64,000 bases of DNA from assembly GCA_030442035.1 (NCBI GenBank), contig JAUJEA010000003.1, forward strand, positions 496,001 to 560,000, read 5' to 3'. Below, piece by piece: positions 1 through 8,176 of the stretch. The first letter of the stretch is position 1. Every line of letters begins with the position of its first letter. Source of the stretch: Splendidivirga corallicola (GTDB taxonomy: Bacteria > Bacteroidota > Bacteroidia > Cytophagales > Cyclobacteriaceae). Under the pieces are notes generated by a model, which worked only from the letters and a program-made list of their open reading frames with translations, was not told where the DNA came from and made no database searches. Both the position numbers and the translations under genes were made by a program.

Positions 1-2
1 AT

Positions 3-362
3 TGTGTAGAACATCATTACAATGGTATGAAACGATTAGTGAATAATGATGAGAGATCTGCATTGATCAGAACCAGTATCGAAAAAGATGAGATGTCCGG
101 TGTTTTTGATGGTAAAGAATTAGAGGCTATGAACTACGCTAAAAAGCTCACCAAAGACCCTTCCGCTTGTAGTGAAGAGGATATCAAAAAATTAAGAAGT
201 GCAGGATTTGATGATGGTGAGATCCTGGAGATCAATCAGGTTGTGAGCTATTTCTGCTATGCCAATCGTACTGTCCTGGGCCTTGGCATTAACACCGATG
301 GAGACATCTTAGGTCTGTCGCCCAATGATAGTAACGATCCGGATAATTGGTCTCATAGTTAG
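3..362 (+). CDS. AhpD/CMD-type peroxidase-related protein, 3' part (5' end outside window)
   Basis: The reading frame is open to the left edge, so only the C-terminal 119 residues are present. The first visible residues are CVEHHYNG. This matches the second half of the CxxC...H redox motif of alkylhydroperoxidase D/carboxymuconolactone decarboxylase-like proteins, where the resolving cysteine is followed by a conserved His. The rest is helical and carries the family-typical section 'NQVVSYFCYANRTVLGLGI' near the end. These proteins reduce peroxides or act as thiol oxidoreductases in the cytosol. The ATG at 27 lies inside the conserved motif and is not a real start. An independent promoter follows before the next gene, so the two are probably not one transcript. 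Subfamily assignment is inferred from a partial sequence. Confidence 0.75.
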   Translation, partial: CVEHHYNGMKRLVNNDERSALIRTSIEKDEMSGVFDGKELEAMNYAKKLTKDPSACSEEDIKKLRSAGFDDGEILEINQVVSYFCYANRTVLGLGINTDGDILGLSPNDSNDPDNWSHS

Positions 363-458
363 TATTATATGTGCTAACCCACCTATGCAAAAAATTTCCG
401 CATTTACACCGACACGGATCTATGTCAGAATCATGTGATGAAATGATCATTATCATAC

Positions 459-488
459 TTGCTATGGAACTTAAGTAAATTATATTTG
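459..488 (+). promoter_or_regulatory. Bacteroidota-type promoter (TTG-N19-TATATTTG)
   Basis: TTG at 459-461 is followed after exactly 19 bases by TATATTTG at 481-488. This fits the -33 TTG / -7 TAnnTTTG consensus of the primary sigma factor in this phylum. It lies 33 bases before the ATG of the acyl-CoA dehydrogenase gene at 522, the right place and direction to drive it. Confidence 0.7.
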
Positions 489-521
489 CTATATAATATT
501 TACAATTTTCTTGTTTGAACC

Positions 522-2240
522 ATGCCGAATTTTTTTACCGATAATAAGGATCTTCAATATCACTTCAGTCGCCTGGATTTGGAGGAGGCTGTATCCATTT
601 TAGAGCATCATTATACTTTTGCCGAAAAGTATGAGGGAGCTCCCAGGAACTACAAAGAAGCCATGGAACTATACCAATCAGCGCTGGACCTGGCCGGTGA
701 TATTTCGGGAAACCATATAGCGCCGAGGGCTATGGAGGTAGATCAGGAGGGTGCGCATTTGGAAAATGGTAAAGTAACCTATGCGAAAGGAACCCAGGAA
801 AATCTCAGACAGCTTTCCGAAGCTGGGTTAATGGGTGTAATACTCCCTTACAAAGATGGCGGGATTAATTTCCCTGCAACCATTTTCATGATGATGATCG
901 AAATGGTATCAAGAGCAGATGCCTCATTAATGACACTTTTTGGCTATCAGGATGTTGGGGAAGCAATCAGTAAATTCGGTTCGGATGAATTGAGTGATAT
1001 TTTTCTAAAGAAATATTGCAAAGGGGAGTATACCGGTGCTATGGTACTTACAGAGCCTGGTGCAGGGTCCGATTTACAATCGGTAAAATTGAAAGCCTAT
1101 CAGGATGAGGAAGGTCAATGGAGGTTGCAAGGTGTGAAACACTTTATTTCCAATGGCTGTGGGGATGTATTGTTGGTTTTGGCCCGGTCAGAACCCAATA
1201 CTACCAATATGTTTGGTTTAAGCCTTTTTGTAGTGAAGGGTGGAGATAAAGTTCAGGTAAACCATATAGAAGAAAAAATGGGTATTCATGGTTCCCCGAC
1301 ATGTCAATTGTATTTCGACGACGCTCCGGCATATTTGGTAGGTAAAAGAAGACATGGATTGATCTATGTACTCTATACCTTGAATCATGCTCGTTTCAGT
1401 GTAGCGGCCCAGGCGCTTGGAATTGCAGAAGCGGCCTATCAGGAAGCATTGCAATATGCCAAAGTAAGAGAGCAATTTGGTAAGCTCATTTATAATATAC
1501 CGGCCGTATCAAACTTGCTGATTGATATGCGTGTCGCTATAGAAAGCGGGCGATCACTTCTATATGCAGGATCACAATGGCTGGATTTACGCAATAAACT
1601 TGAGGAACAAATAGAGGAACTCAAGAAGGAAGGAAAGCCTTTTTCAGACATAAAGGAGAAATTTGATCATGCCGCTAAATTGGTGGATCTACTTTCCCCA
1701 ATGGTCAAATACATTATTACGGAAAATGCCGTTAAGATCTGCTATGATGCTCAGCAGATCCACGGCGGAATGGGATTTATGAGAGAAATGCCGGTTGAAC
1801 GGCTCGCGCGTGATGTACGCATCACAACGATCTATGAAGGAACCTCTCAGGTTCAGGTGGGAGGATCTTCCAAGGGTGTTTTAGGTGATGTACTGGGAAG
1901 CTTCTTTGACGAAATGGCTAAGCAGGAATATCCTTCCTGTTTAAGCTCTTCAGCAAAAAAGCTGGGCGAGATCAGATCACTTTTTAATAAAAGCAAAGAA
2001 CTTGTGAATGAAAGCGATGATCAGCTTTTCAGGGAAACTGCTTTGAAAGAATTAGTGGATATGTATGGAGCCATCTATACAGGATATCTTCTGTTAGATG
2101 AAGCAAAAGACAATGAACGTAAAGTATTAATAGCAAACCGTTTCATAAACAAGTCAATAGCAGCAGCACACCAAAGTATGGCAGCCATAGAAAACAATCA
2201 ATTCGGAGATATGGAGCACAAGGAGGTTATTTGCGAATAA
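522..2240 (+). CDS. Acyl-CoA dehydrogenase family protein
   Basis: A 572-residue flavoenzyme of the acyl-CoA dehydrogenase family, introducing a trans-2,3 double bond in acyl-CoA esters with FAD as cofactor. The flavin/substrate signature TGAMVLTEPGAGSDL lies at about residues 171-185 and FISNG near 208. The C-terminal catalytic section reads QIHGGMGF...IYEGTSQ, with Glu439 at the position of the catalytic base of medium-chain enzymes. It is longer than the usual ~380 residues, with an extended N-terminus (about 95 residues before the core) and a C-terminal helical tail, like the ~590-residue bacterial subgroup. It stands alone behind its own promoter. No electron-transfer flavoprotein or other beta-oxidation gene is nearby, so its chain-length preference cannot be read from context. 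Confidence 0.92.
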   Translation: MPNFFTDNKDLQYHFSRLDLEEAVSILEHHYTFAEKYEGAPRNYKEAMELYQSALDLAGDISGNHIAPRAMEVDQEGAHLENGKVTYAKGTQENLRQLSEAGLMGVILPYKDGGINFPATIFMMMIEMVSRADASLMTLFGYQDVGEAISKFGSDELSDIFLKKYCKGEYTGAMVLTEPGAGSDLQSVKLKAYQDEEGQWRLQGVKHFISNGCGDVLLVLARSEPNTTNMFGLSLFVVKGGDKVQVNHIEEKMGIHGSPTCQLYFDDAPAYLVGKRRHGLIYVLYTLNHARFSVAAQALGIAEAAYQEALQYAKVREQFGKLIYNIPAVSNLLIDMRVAIESGRSLLYAGSQWLDLRNKLEEQIEELKKEGKPFSDIKEKFDHAAKLVDLLSPMVKYIITENAVKICYDAQQIHGGMGFMREMPVERLARDVRITTIYEGTSQVQVGGSSKGVLGDVLGSFFDEMAKQEYPSCLSSSAKKLGEIRSLFNKSKELVNESDDQLFRETALKELVDMYGAIYTGYLLLDEAKDNERKVLIANRFINKSIAAAHQSMAAIENNQFGDMEHKEVICE

Positions 2241-2331
2241 GACGGCTTTGCCATTCGAAATTCAACCCTCTTTTGTCAATTTATTAGACATTTAATTGGT
2301 AGTCAATCCTCGGATGACAATAAAACAATGT

Positions 2332-2360
2332 TCTCCTCTGGTGGAGATGAAAGAGGGGAC
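2332..2360 (+). repeat. Degenerate copy of a GC-rich hairpin repeat (REP-like)
   Basis: The stretch contains CTCC-TCTGGT-GGAG followed by an AGAGGGGAC tail. Aligned by eye with the minus-strand element at 45430-45458, it matches at 21 of 29 positions. It sits in the 220-base gap between two convergent genes and may help end transcription. It appears to be a decayed member of the repeat family that flanks the DUF559 gene at 45 kb. Confidence 0.5.
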
Positions 2361-2460
2361 ATAGCTTCTATCCGCAAAATGTAAAAAATGATTGATGCAA
2401 TTAACAAAGTAATACCAATGACTTTATACTTTTTTACTGAGAAGACTTCTGTAAAACCTA

Positions 2461-3432
2461 TTATTTAAGTTCTACCTCCATCTGGATGTTGCACCGTTCG
2501 TAGGGCGTCTCGTGATTAGCTACTCTTTTAAATCCTAACTTCCTGTAAAGATTAATCGCTGGCTTGAGGATCGTATTGCTTTCAAGATAAACTTTACCCG
2601 CACCCAGTGATCTTGCTCTATCCAGAACAGCCTTCCCAAGTAACCATCCGATTCCAAGACCTTTTACACTTTCCTTTACCGCCATTTTGGCAAGCTCATA
2701 ACAATCATCACTCATTTTGATCATAGCACAGGTTCCTACGATTTCCCCTCGATAGCGTGCCATAAAAATGTGTCCGCCAGGAACCAGGATCTTCTCCTCC
2801 GGATGATCCAATGAATCTCTGTCGGCCTGTTCTACTTTAAAGTGTTGTTCAATCCATTGATAATTCAAAGACCTGAAATCTTCCTTATGAATGGGTTTGT
2901 AATGGATGATTTCGACTTGTCCGCTTTCTCTTTCCTTACGTCTCTCATAAACACGCCTGTAGAAACCCTTCTCACTTAAAAGATCTTCCATGTCTTCTAT
3001 AGCCCTCAACAGATTATTAGTTGTACTGCTCAGCAATTCATCTACTACCTCCGAAACATCCAGGTATTGATCCTGAATATTTAACGCTACCGCTCTTCCC
3101 TTTAAAGATAGTTTCACAGTATTCTTTCTTCCATCCTCCACCCCTCTATTCAATTCAACGAGACCAGCCTTTTCCATCTCCTTAACAATTTTACTGACCG
3201 ATGGGTGTGAGTGCCCAATTGTTTGAGCTATTTCTGTTATAGCCATCTCATTCGTTTCAGAAAGGACATAATATACAGGAAACCATTTGGGGCTTAGTTC
3301 AACATTGTACAATGCATAAACTCTCTTTGCATCTTCGGTGAATTGATTGCTTAATCTTCGAAGTCGACTTCCTAAGGCCAAATTTCCTGTTTTAGCAAAG
3401 AAATCAAAGGTGTTTGATGCTGAAGCATACAT
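2461..3432 (-). CDS. MarR-type HTH regulator fused to a GNAT acetyltransferase
   Basis: This 323-residue protein has two domains. Residues ~1-150 form a MarR winged helix (the recognition section reads ITEIAQTIGHSHPSVSKIVKEMEKAGLVE, with the wing in GRKNTVKLSLKG). Residues ~170-323 form a GNAT N-acetyltransferase with the acetyl-CoA loop GLGIGWLLG and the C-terminal ...LYRKLGFKR motif. This fusion is known widely in bacteria and probably couples small-molecule sensing to acetylation of an unknown substrate. The ATG at 3432 is preceded within 60 bases by a palindrome suited to MarR binding (3471-3488), suggesting autoregulation. It is transcribed away from its upstream neighbours and has no operon partner. 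The acetyl acceptor is unknown. Confidence 0.9.
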   Translation of the reverse strand: MYASASNTFDFFAKTGNLALGSRLRRLSNQFTEDAKRVYALYNVELSPKWFPVYYVLSETNEMAITEIAQTIGHSHPSVSKIVKEMEKAGLVELNRGVEDGRKNTVKLSLKGRAVALNIQDQYLDVSEVVDELLSSTTNNLLRAIEDMEDLLSEKGFYRRVYERRKERESGQVEIIHYKPIHKEDFRSLNYQWIEQHFKVEQADRDSLDHPEEKILVPGGHIFMARYRGEIVGTCAMIKMSDDCYELAKMAVKESVKGLGIGWLLGKAVLDRARSLGAGKVYLESNTILKPAINLYRKLGFKRVANHETPYERCNIQMEVELK

Positions 3433-3470
3433 GATTGGAATTATTTAATTGATGATGTAATAAAACTAGA

Positions 3471-3488
3471 TACGTAACTAGTTACATA
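3471..3488. promoter_or_regulatory. Candidate MarR operator palindrome
   Basis: The 12-base perfect palindrome GTAACTAGTTAC occupies 3474-3485. The flanks TAC and ATA extend it to 18 bases with 16 positions symmetrical. It begins about 40 bases upstream of the MarR-GNAT start codon. MarR proteins bind as dimers to palindromes of about this length, usually next to their own gene. Assignment to this regulator is inferred from position. Confidence 0.55.
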
Positions 3489-3705
3489 AATGTATAAAAA
3501 AATATGGTCAGTTCAAATTCTCTCTTCACTAAGACCAGCTATACACCTACGACAAACCACTCAAAGAAAATCTCAAAAAGCTGCTGCTCGAATACAATGA
3601 TTAAACTGAAAAGGATCCCCAGAAGTAATAATAAACTCCTGGGAACCCTTACCCTAAAAAATTTCTCTATTTCCGGGATTTGCATAGTGAGTATTTTATC
3701 CCAAA

Positions 3706-4128
3706 TTAATTGTTAACAACCTCTCCTTTGATTTTCAATACTACCGGGCCATCTTCAGTATTGGCTGTAACAGTGACTGTTTTATTAAACGCTCCGAGAC
3801 TTGCCGCATTGTAAGTAGCTTTAATAAATCCTTTTTCGCCAGGCTTGATTGCGGTTTTGGTGTAATCTGCCACAGTGCAACCACAAGATCCTTTAGCGCT
3901 TTGAATGACCAAAGGGGCGCTACCCGTGTTTTCGAATTCAAACTTTGCGGTAACAGGTACAGCATGTTTTATCTTGCCGAAATCATGTTCCTTACTTTCC
4001 CAGTTGAAAGTGGGAGCAAGTACCTCTGATTCGATGCTCACCTTCGTCACATCCAATTTGGCAAGTTCCTGGGCTCTTAAAGAAAATGCCATGACCATGA
4101 GTGCCGGAATTAACAAATATTTTTTCAT
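3706..4128 (-). CDS. DUF1573 domain-containing exported protein
   Basis: A 140-residue protein with a signal peptide (MKKYLLIPALMVMAFSLRAQ, cleavage probably after A-Q near residue 20) followed by one DUF1573 domain. The family hallmarks are visible: an N-terminal ...FDFGK-like element (here EHDFGKIKHAVPVTAKFEFENTG) and the central SAKGSCGCTVADY motif with its conserved CGCT. The domain has an immunoglobulin-like, ASPM/SPD-2/Hydin-related fold and is very common as exported protein in Bacteroidota. Its biochemical role is unknown. It is monocistronic. The region upstream (4129-4451) holds a hairpin repeat and the promoter of the divergent gene, and nothing else recognisable. Confidence 0.9.
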   Translation of the reverse strand: MKKYLLIPALMVMAFSLRAQELAKLDVTKVSIESEVLAPTFNWESKEHDFGKIKHAVPVTAKFEFENTGSAPLVIQSAKGSCGCTVADYTKTAIKPGEKGFIKATYNAASLGAFNKTVTVTANTEDGPVVLKIKGEVVNN

Positions 4129-4179
4129 AGCTTCTTAGATTTTTTAATTAAACAATTTAAAGCGTCCTTTTTGCAGGAC

Positions 4180-4197
4180 ATCCGCCAATCGGCGGAT
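4180..4197. repeat. Intergenic hairpin ATCCGCC-AATC-GGCGGAT
   Basis: The sequence has perfect 7-base arms around a 4-base loop. It lies in the gap between the divergent DUF1573 and cytochrome genes, about 50 bases upstream of the DUF1573 start. Its G+C content is much higher than the flanks. It looks like a short dispersed hairpin of the kind frequent between Bacteroidota genes. A terminator role is unlikely because it lies upstream of both genes. Confidence 0.45.
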
Positions 4198-4410
4198 TAA
4201 GTTTTGTATCATGCACGAACAATTCAAATGTCGGGATTAAAGACACACGATGCTGTTAATGGTTTCCTAAGAAATGTTAACAAGTTGTTAAAGGTATTTT
4301 GCTTAAGAGAAGAAAGTGATCAATGCATTGAATATCGGTTGTTGGAATAGCAAATATTGATTTCAATGACTTATATCATGTGATCACCGAATAAAATCCT
4401 GCTAATTAGA

Positions 4411-4418
4411 TATTTTTG
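4411..4418 (+). promoter_or_regulatory. Putative -7 element TATTTTTG
   Basis: TATTTTTG matches the Bacteroidota -7 consensus TAnnTTTG, 33 bases before the preferred TTG start at 4452. No TTG is found at the ideal -33 spacing, so support is partial. If real, it rules out the earlier in-frame TTG at 4416, which would lie inside the element. Confidence 0.35.
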
Positions 4419-4451
4419 TCGTTGTTTCTGGCAGTGTTAATTCTATTCAGA

Positions 4452-5303
4452 TTGAGAAAATTCAACTACTTCATTTTGGTTTTAACACTTACTATGATTT
4501 CCTGCTCGGAAAAAAGTAAGCAAGACCAAAGAAAAAATGTATCTCAAAAAAAAGAACCAAATGCCCTTGAAATAATCCATAAAAATGATTGTTTCAGTTG
4601 CCATGGTATTGAAGAAAAGGTAGTAGGCCCTCCATACCTTGCGGTCTCCCGACGATACAAAAATAATCCAGGGATCAAAAGTACCCTGGTCAGGAAAATT
4701 ATTGAAGGAGGTGGCGGCCTATGGTATGGGGGTATGATGTCGGGCCATCCGCTTATGGAGAAAAAGGAAGTTGAACGAATTGTTGATTGGATCCTTTCAT
4801 TGGATGAAAAAAGGACAGATCTGATTCAAGGCTCGGTAGGCATGAGTTTATCGCAAGTATTTAATGGTGATACATCACTGGCCAGGTCTGATCAAATCAA
4901 AGTAGAGGCATTTAAACTCAGAAATCCAATAGATAATTTTTCAACCCATGATAAAAATATCAAGGCTGACTACAAGGGATTGGTGAACAAAATTAACTTT
5001 ATGGGTAATGGTTCATTCGAACCGATCAAATCTCACTATTTACTAAAGTTCAGCGGAAGTTTAAGAGCTCAACTAAAAGGCAAATATCAGCTTAAACTTT
5101 CGAAAACCGGAACCGGAGAAGCCTTGCTCAACGGAAAATCGATCATTTCAAATCTTGATTCCGATGAAGAAACCACATTGGATCTGGAAGCAGGCCTGCA
5201 CTCCTTCACTATTTATTATAATGTCACGGGAAGAAATGATACTTTGTCATTCAGTTGGATACCTCCCGGTGAAGCATATTATACCCTGGTAGGATCTGAA
5301 TGA
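4452..5303 (+). CDS. Lipoprotein with cytochrome c domain and PA14-like domain
   Basis: From the TTG at 4452 the product is 283 residues and starts with a compact lipoprotein signal ending in TMISC (lipid-anchored Cys18). An earlier TTG at 4416 is in frame but overlaps a -7 element. Haem binding is shown by C47-F-S-C50-H51, with a likely Met ligand in GGMMSGHP (about residues 94-100), typical of monohaem class I cytochrome c. Residues ~150-283 form a beta-rich domain with GKYQLKLSKTGTGEALLNGK and a W-x-P-P-G-E ending, resembling PA14 carbohydrate-binding modules. A periplasmic or outer-membrane electron carrier tethered to a sugar-binding module is plausible; the redox partner is unknown. It is convergent with the protease operon. 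Confidence 0.8.
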   Translation: MRKFNYFILVLTLTMISCSEKSKQDQRKNVSQKKEPNALEIIHKNDCFSCHGIEEKVVGPPYLAVSRRYKNNPGIKSTLVRKIIEGGGGLWYGGMMSGHPLMEKKEVERIVDWILSLDEKRTDLIQGSVGMSLSQVFNGDTSLARSDQIKVEAFKLRNPIDNFSTHDKNIKADYKGLVNKINFMGNGSFEPIKSHYLLKFSGSLRAQLKGKYQLKLSKTGTGEALLNGKSIISNLDSDEETTLDLEAGLHSFTIYYNVTGRNDTLSFSWIPPGEAYYTLVGSE

Positions 5304-5319
5304 TTTCTTATCCAAAAAA

Positions 5320-6405
5320 TCAAGGTGACTCACGATAGATTTCCAATGTGAAGTTTCCTATTCCCTTTCGTAGCCATATCCAGACATGCCCTTTAACAAA
5401 ACTTATTTTTGAACGGATTTCAACAGACCAGTGAGTGCTGAACCGATCACTTTCGTGTGTACTAATGTTTCTCCTTGGAGCATTGGTTAAACATCTATCA
5501 ATATCCTTGATGAGATTCTGATAATCCCGGTAAGCAGTAGCTTCATCTGTAGAACTTGGAAATTCCACATAATATCTGACATGACCCTTTCGATCACCCC
5601 ACATTAACCAACTTTGTCCGATACCGGAAATATCCTTTTTTGGTTTAAGTTGGGAACCCCCATCTTTGGATGGCATGACATTGCCATTTCCCCAACCCTC
5701 AAATTTATCCCATGCGCCAGTAACTATTTCTTGAAGAACTGGACAAAAGTTCACAGGTATCCGAAGTTTGTATGGGATACTCCATTCCCTCAACTTATTT
5801 ATTATATAGTCGATCTTTAATGCTTTCACTTCCGTATTGCTCACTTCAGTGACCATTCCTACCAATTCGCCCGATTGGTTGATTACCGGCCCTCCGGAAT
5901 TGCCTCGATCAATCAAAGGTGTCTTATTAGCAACAATGAAATTACCCATCTTTCTTTTAATTTGCGTCCTTGAATCTGTCCACGGAAAGTTATTTGGATG
6001 GCCAATAGTAAACACCTGATTCGATGGGATCAGTGATTGCGTTTCTCCCTCATCAAAAATCAAAATGTTGTTGATCGCCGTTTGATAGTTTACAATGACT
6101 ACCGCCAAATCGTTTCTACGATCGATATTTTCGTTCACATAAGCAGATCCTGAAAAGGACTGTTCGTACAAATTCACTTGAATAGAGGAATGGTCCTCCA
6201 CGGTATGTAGGGCAGCAAGGATATACATCTTTCCGCCTTGAACACCTATTAGAATGCCACTTCCGGTTTCGCCAACACCATTCTTTTTAACTACGGATAA
6301 CTTGACTACCCCTCCCTTCAAAGCACCTATACTTTGACTATGTGAAGCATAACCCAGGAACATCAAGGTCAGCATAACAATTAAAGAAAAGCAGGAGACC
6401 TTCAT
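5320..6405 (-). CDS. Secreted trypsin-like serine protease with unknown C-terminal domain
   Basis: A 361-residue protein with a signal peptide (MKVSCFSLIVMLTLMFLGYASHSQ). Residues ~28-205 form a trypsin/HtrA-like peptidase: GSGILI strand, catalytic His67 in AALHTVEDH, Asp99 in RRNDLAVV and Ser170 in GNSGGPV. No PDZ domain follows. Instead, residues ~215-361 form a domain I cannot assign (rich in Trp and ending in beta strands such as HVWIWLRKGIGNFTLEIYRE). The start codon overlaps the stop of the upstream gene by 4 bases (ATGA), showing translational coupling. It is the last gene of a three-gene operon (8176 to 5320). It probably acts in the periplasm or at the cell surface on partners made by the same operon. 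Confidence 0.85.
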   Translation of the reverse strand: MKVSCFSLIVMLTLMFLGYASHSQSIGALKGGVVKLSVVKKNGVGETGSGILIGVQGGKMYILAALHTVEDHSSIQVNLYEQSFSGSAYVNENIDRRNDLAVVIVNYQTAINNILIFDEGETQSLIPSNQVFTIGHPNNFPWTDSRTQIKRKMGNFIVANKTPLIDRGNSGGPVINQSGELVGMVTEVSNTEVKALKIDYIINKLREWSIPYKLRIPVNFCPVLQEIVTGAWDKFEGWGNGNVMPSKDGGSQLKPKKDISGIGQSWLMWGDRKGHVRYYVEFPSSTDEATAYRDYQNLIKDIDRCLTNAPRRNISTHESDRFSTHWSVEIRSKISFVKGHVWIWLRKGIGNFTLEIYRESP

Positions 6406-7439
6406 TTTTCAAGGAATTTTAATTTGTAAAGGATACCTAAAATCACAGTCATCAGGCCTACGATTGAGCTGGTTAAAAACTGTGTTTTTCGATTGGTACT
6501 TATCCATTCATACCATGTTGGCATTCTTGAGTACATGTAATCCGGAATACCTGTCTTAATCTCTACCACTTCACCCTGCACCAGAAGCGTAATGTTCTCA
6601 TTAATCTTGATGTTCCTGATTCGAAATGAGTTTTTAGGATGGGCAGTGAGGTAATCACCATCCCTTAATATCACTGATACACCATCCAACTCCGGAAATG
6701 TGATAGTTCCACCAATGATTGTGGTTTCCTGATCAAGATCTTTTATAAAATGCAAACTATCAGCCTCAATATTCTTAATAACGATATCCTTGGTATTGTT
6801 AGAGAGTTCCGCCCTCAACTGCATTTTACCATTCCTTGATCTGAATTTTAGCTCTTCCCAGAGCATCATTGCTTTAACAATCTGAACTCTCTCTGGATCG
6901 TCGCTGAGCAAACAATTATTACAATGCAGTAAAACATCATCGCCGGTATCCACATGTCCATTTAGATCACCTCCTAACAGTTCCATTCTGAAATCACCAT
7001 TAGAGGTTGATTTACTAAAAAAACGTAAACTCGAATTGGCATGTATTTGTAAATTCAATCCAAGGTATTCGCTCGAGGCACTTACATTCCAAACATCTGA
7101 CCGGGGTGATAATCTTAAGGGCTCGAACGGGGCTAACTTAGTGAATGGCCTAAGGTTATTTTCCTGGTTGCCGACTAAATATTGTTGGGCGGGGACATCC
7201 AATGTATCCAGCATGGCTATATTCAAATAATCAGCTTGAAGGTTAACCAGCTTAAATTCAGCCGAACCCTCAGCAACAAATTCGTCCAGATCTAATTCCA
7301 GCAGCACTTGAGTACTCCTGACGGGTATAATATTTAATATACCGACAATTAAAACCGATACAATAAAAACGATGATAAGGGAAAAGCGAAGTTTCCATAT
7401 CCTGACTGACTCCGGAATTTTTTTGCTGTTCGCAGTCAT
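6402..7439 (-). CDS. Membrane protein with large extracytoplasmic beta-rich domain (unknown family)
   Basis: I do not recognise a family in this 345-residue protein. It has one N-terminal transmembrane segment (about residues 18-41, FSLIIVFIVSVLIVGIL), a long beta-rich region (about 45-315) and a second transmembrane segment near the end (about 322-340, SSIVGLMTVILGILYKL). The central domain should therefore be outside the cytoplasmic membrane. It contains CNNC (near residue 180). It sits 5 bases after the upstream gene and overlaps the downstream protease gene by 4 bases, so the three products are made together. A role as substrate, anchor or regulator of the protease is inferred only from this arrangement. 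Confidence 0.75.
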   Translation of the reverse strand: MTANSKKIPESVRIWKLRFSLIIVFIVSVLIVGILNIIPVRSTQVLLELDLDEFVAEGSAEFKLVNLQADYLNIAMLDTLDVPAQQYLVGNQENNLRPFTKLAPFEPLRLSPRSDVWNVSASSEYLGLNLQIHANSSLRFFSKSTSNGDFRMELLGGDLNGHVDTGDDVLLHCNNCLLSDDPERVQIVKAMMLWEELKFRSRNGKMQLRAELSNNTKDIVIKNIEADSLHFIKDLDQETTIIGGTITFPELDGVSVILRDGDYLTAHPKNSFRIRNIKINENITLLVQGEVVEIKTGIPDYMYSRMPTWYEWISTNRKTQFLTSSIVGLMTVILGILYKLKFLEK

Positions 7440-7444
7440 CCTGC

Positions 7445-8176
7445 TTATTGACGATTTGGCTTATGATAGAAGGTGAACCTGCGCTTTGGACCTCCCAGTT
7501 TATGTTCATACTTACCATCTATGAGTATGGTATAACTTCCCTCAGCAAGTCTTTCAAAATCCAAACTAATTTCAAAGGGCATCCCCTTACCAATATCATA
7601 GTAGATTTTATCAAATGTCGTTTGGTTGTTTGAATCCAATACTTTGACATCCAAAGAATAGATGGCCTCATTAGCACGGCAAATCAGTGAGTATTGTGAG
7701 ATAGCATCAGCAGGGTTAGTGGTGTACCAGGACAACGGCACGATATTTCCGGAACCAATCTCCTTGGTTCCAACGCGACCTATCATCGCAAGATTCTCCG
7801 GGCTCAGTCCCACATTCGCAATCAAATCCGTTGACCATGGACCATAAGTATTCCATCCACCGGACCAATCGACTTGAATAGGTCGCATTTGATAATACTC
7901 AATCAGCAAAACCTCCTGAACCAATATATGGACTTTGGCTGATTGCGGTAGATAAAAGTCAAGCTTTGTTGGTTGGTTATTGGTCTGATTTAATTCCCTA
8001 TAGGAGGTGAATGATACTAACTCGAAATCAGGTACATTAACATGAACAAAATTCAGCCCTTCCAAACGGTCTCCTCTTTGCGTATAAGTATATCGAACGT
8101 CAGTGTCCTGTGCCAGTAAATTGGAGATGATGGCAAAGAATAAAATGGGCACAATTTTGTAGAAGGTAGGTCTCAT
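7445..8176 (-). CDS. Exported protein of unknown function, first gene of the protease operon
   Basis: The 243-residue product has a clear signal peptide (MRPTFYKIVPILFFAIISNLLAQ) and a beta-rich mature part. No known domain is evident. The C-terminal part (EGSYTILIDGKYEHKLGGPKRRFTF) resembles the final strand of immunoglobulin-like or secretion-sorting folds, but it lacks the usual T9SS sorting consensus. It is the promoter-proximal gene of a tight operon with a bitopic membrane protein and a trypsin-like protease. The 290-base region upstream, up to the LytTR gene, shows no convincing gene or clear promoter. Exported location is well supported; function is unknown. Confidence 0.7.
   Translation of the reverse strand: MRPTFYKIVPILFFAIISNLLAQDTDVRYTYTQRGDRLEGLNFVHVNVPDFELVSFTSYRELNQTNNQPTKLDFYLPQSAKVHILVQEVLLIEYYQMRPIQVDWSGGWNTYGPWSTDLIANVGLSPENLAMIGRVGTKEIGSGNIVPLSWYTTNPADAISQYSLICRANEAIYSLDVKVLDSNNQTTFDKIYYDIGKGMPFEISLDFERLAEGSYTILIDGKYEHKLGGPKRRFTFYHKPNRQ

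Noticed and set aside
3504-3716. 70-codon plus-strand frame upstream of the DUF1573 stop
   Set aside because: Low-complexity Ser/Lys/Thr sequence with no family signal, and it runs into the DUF1573 gene; probably chance.
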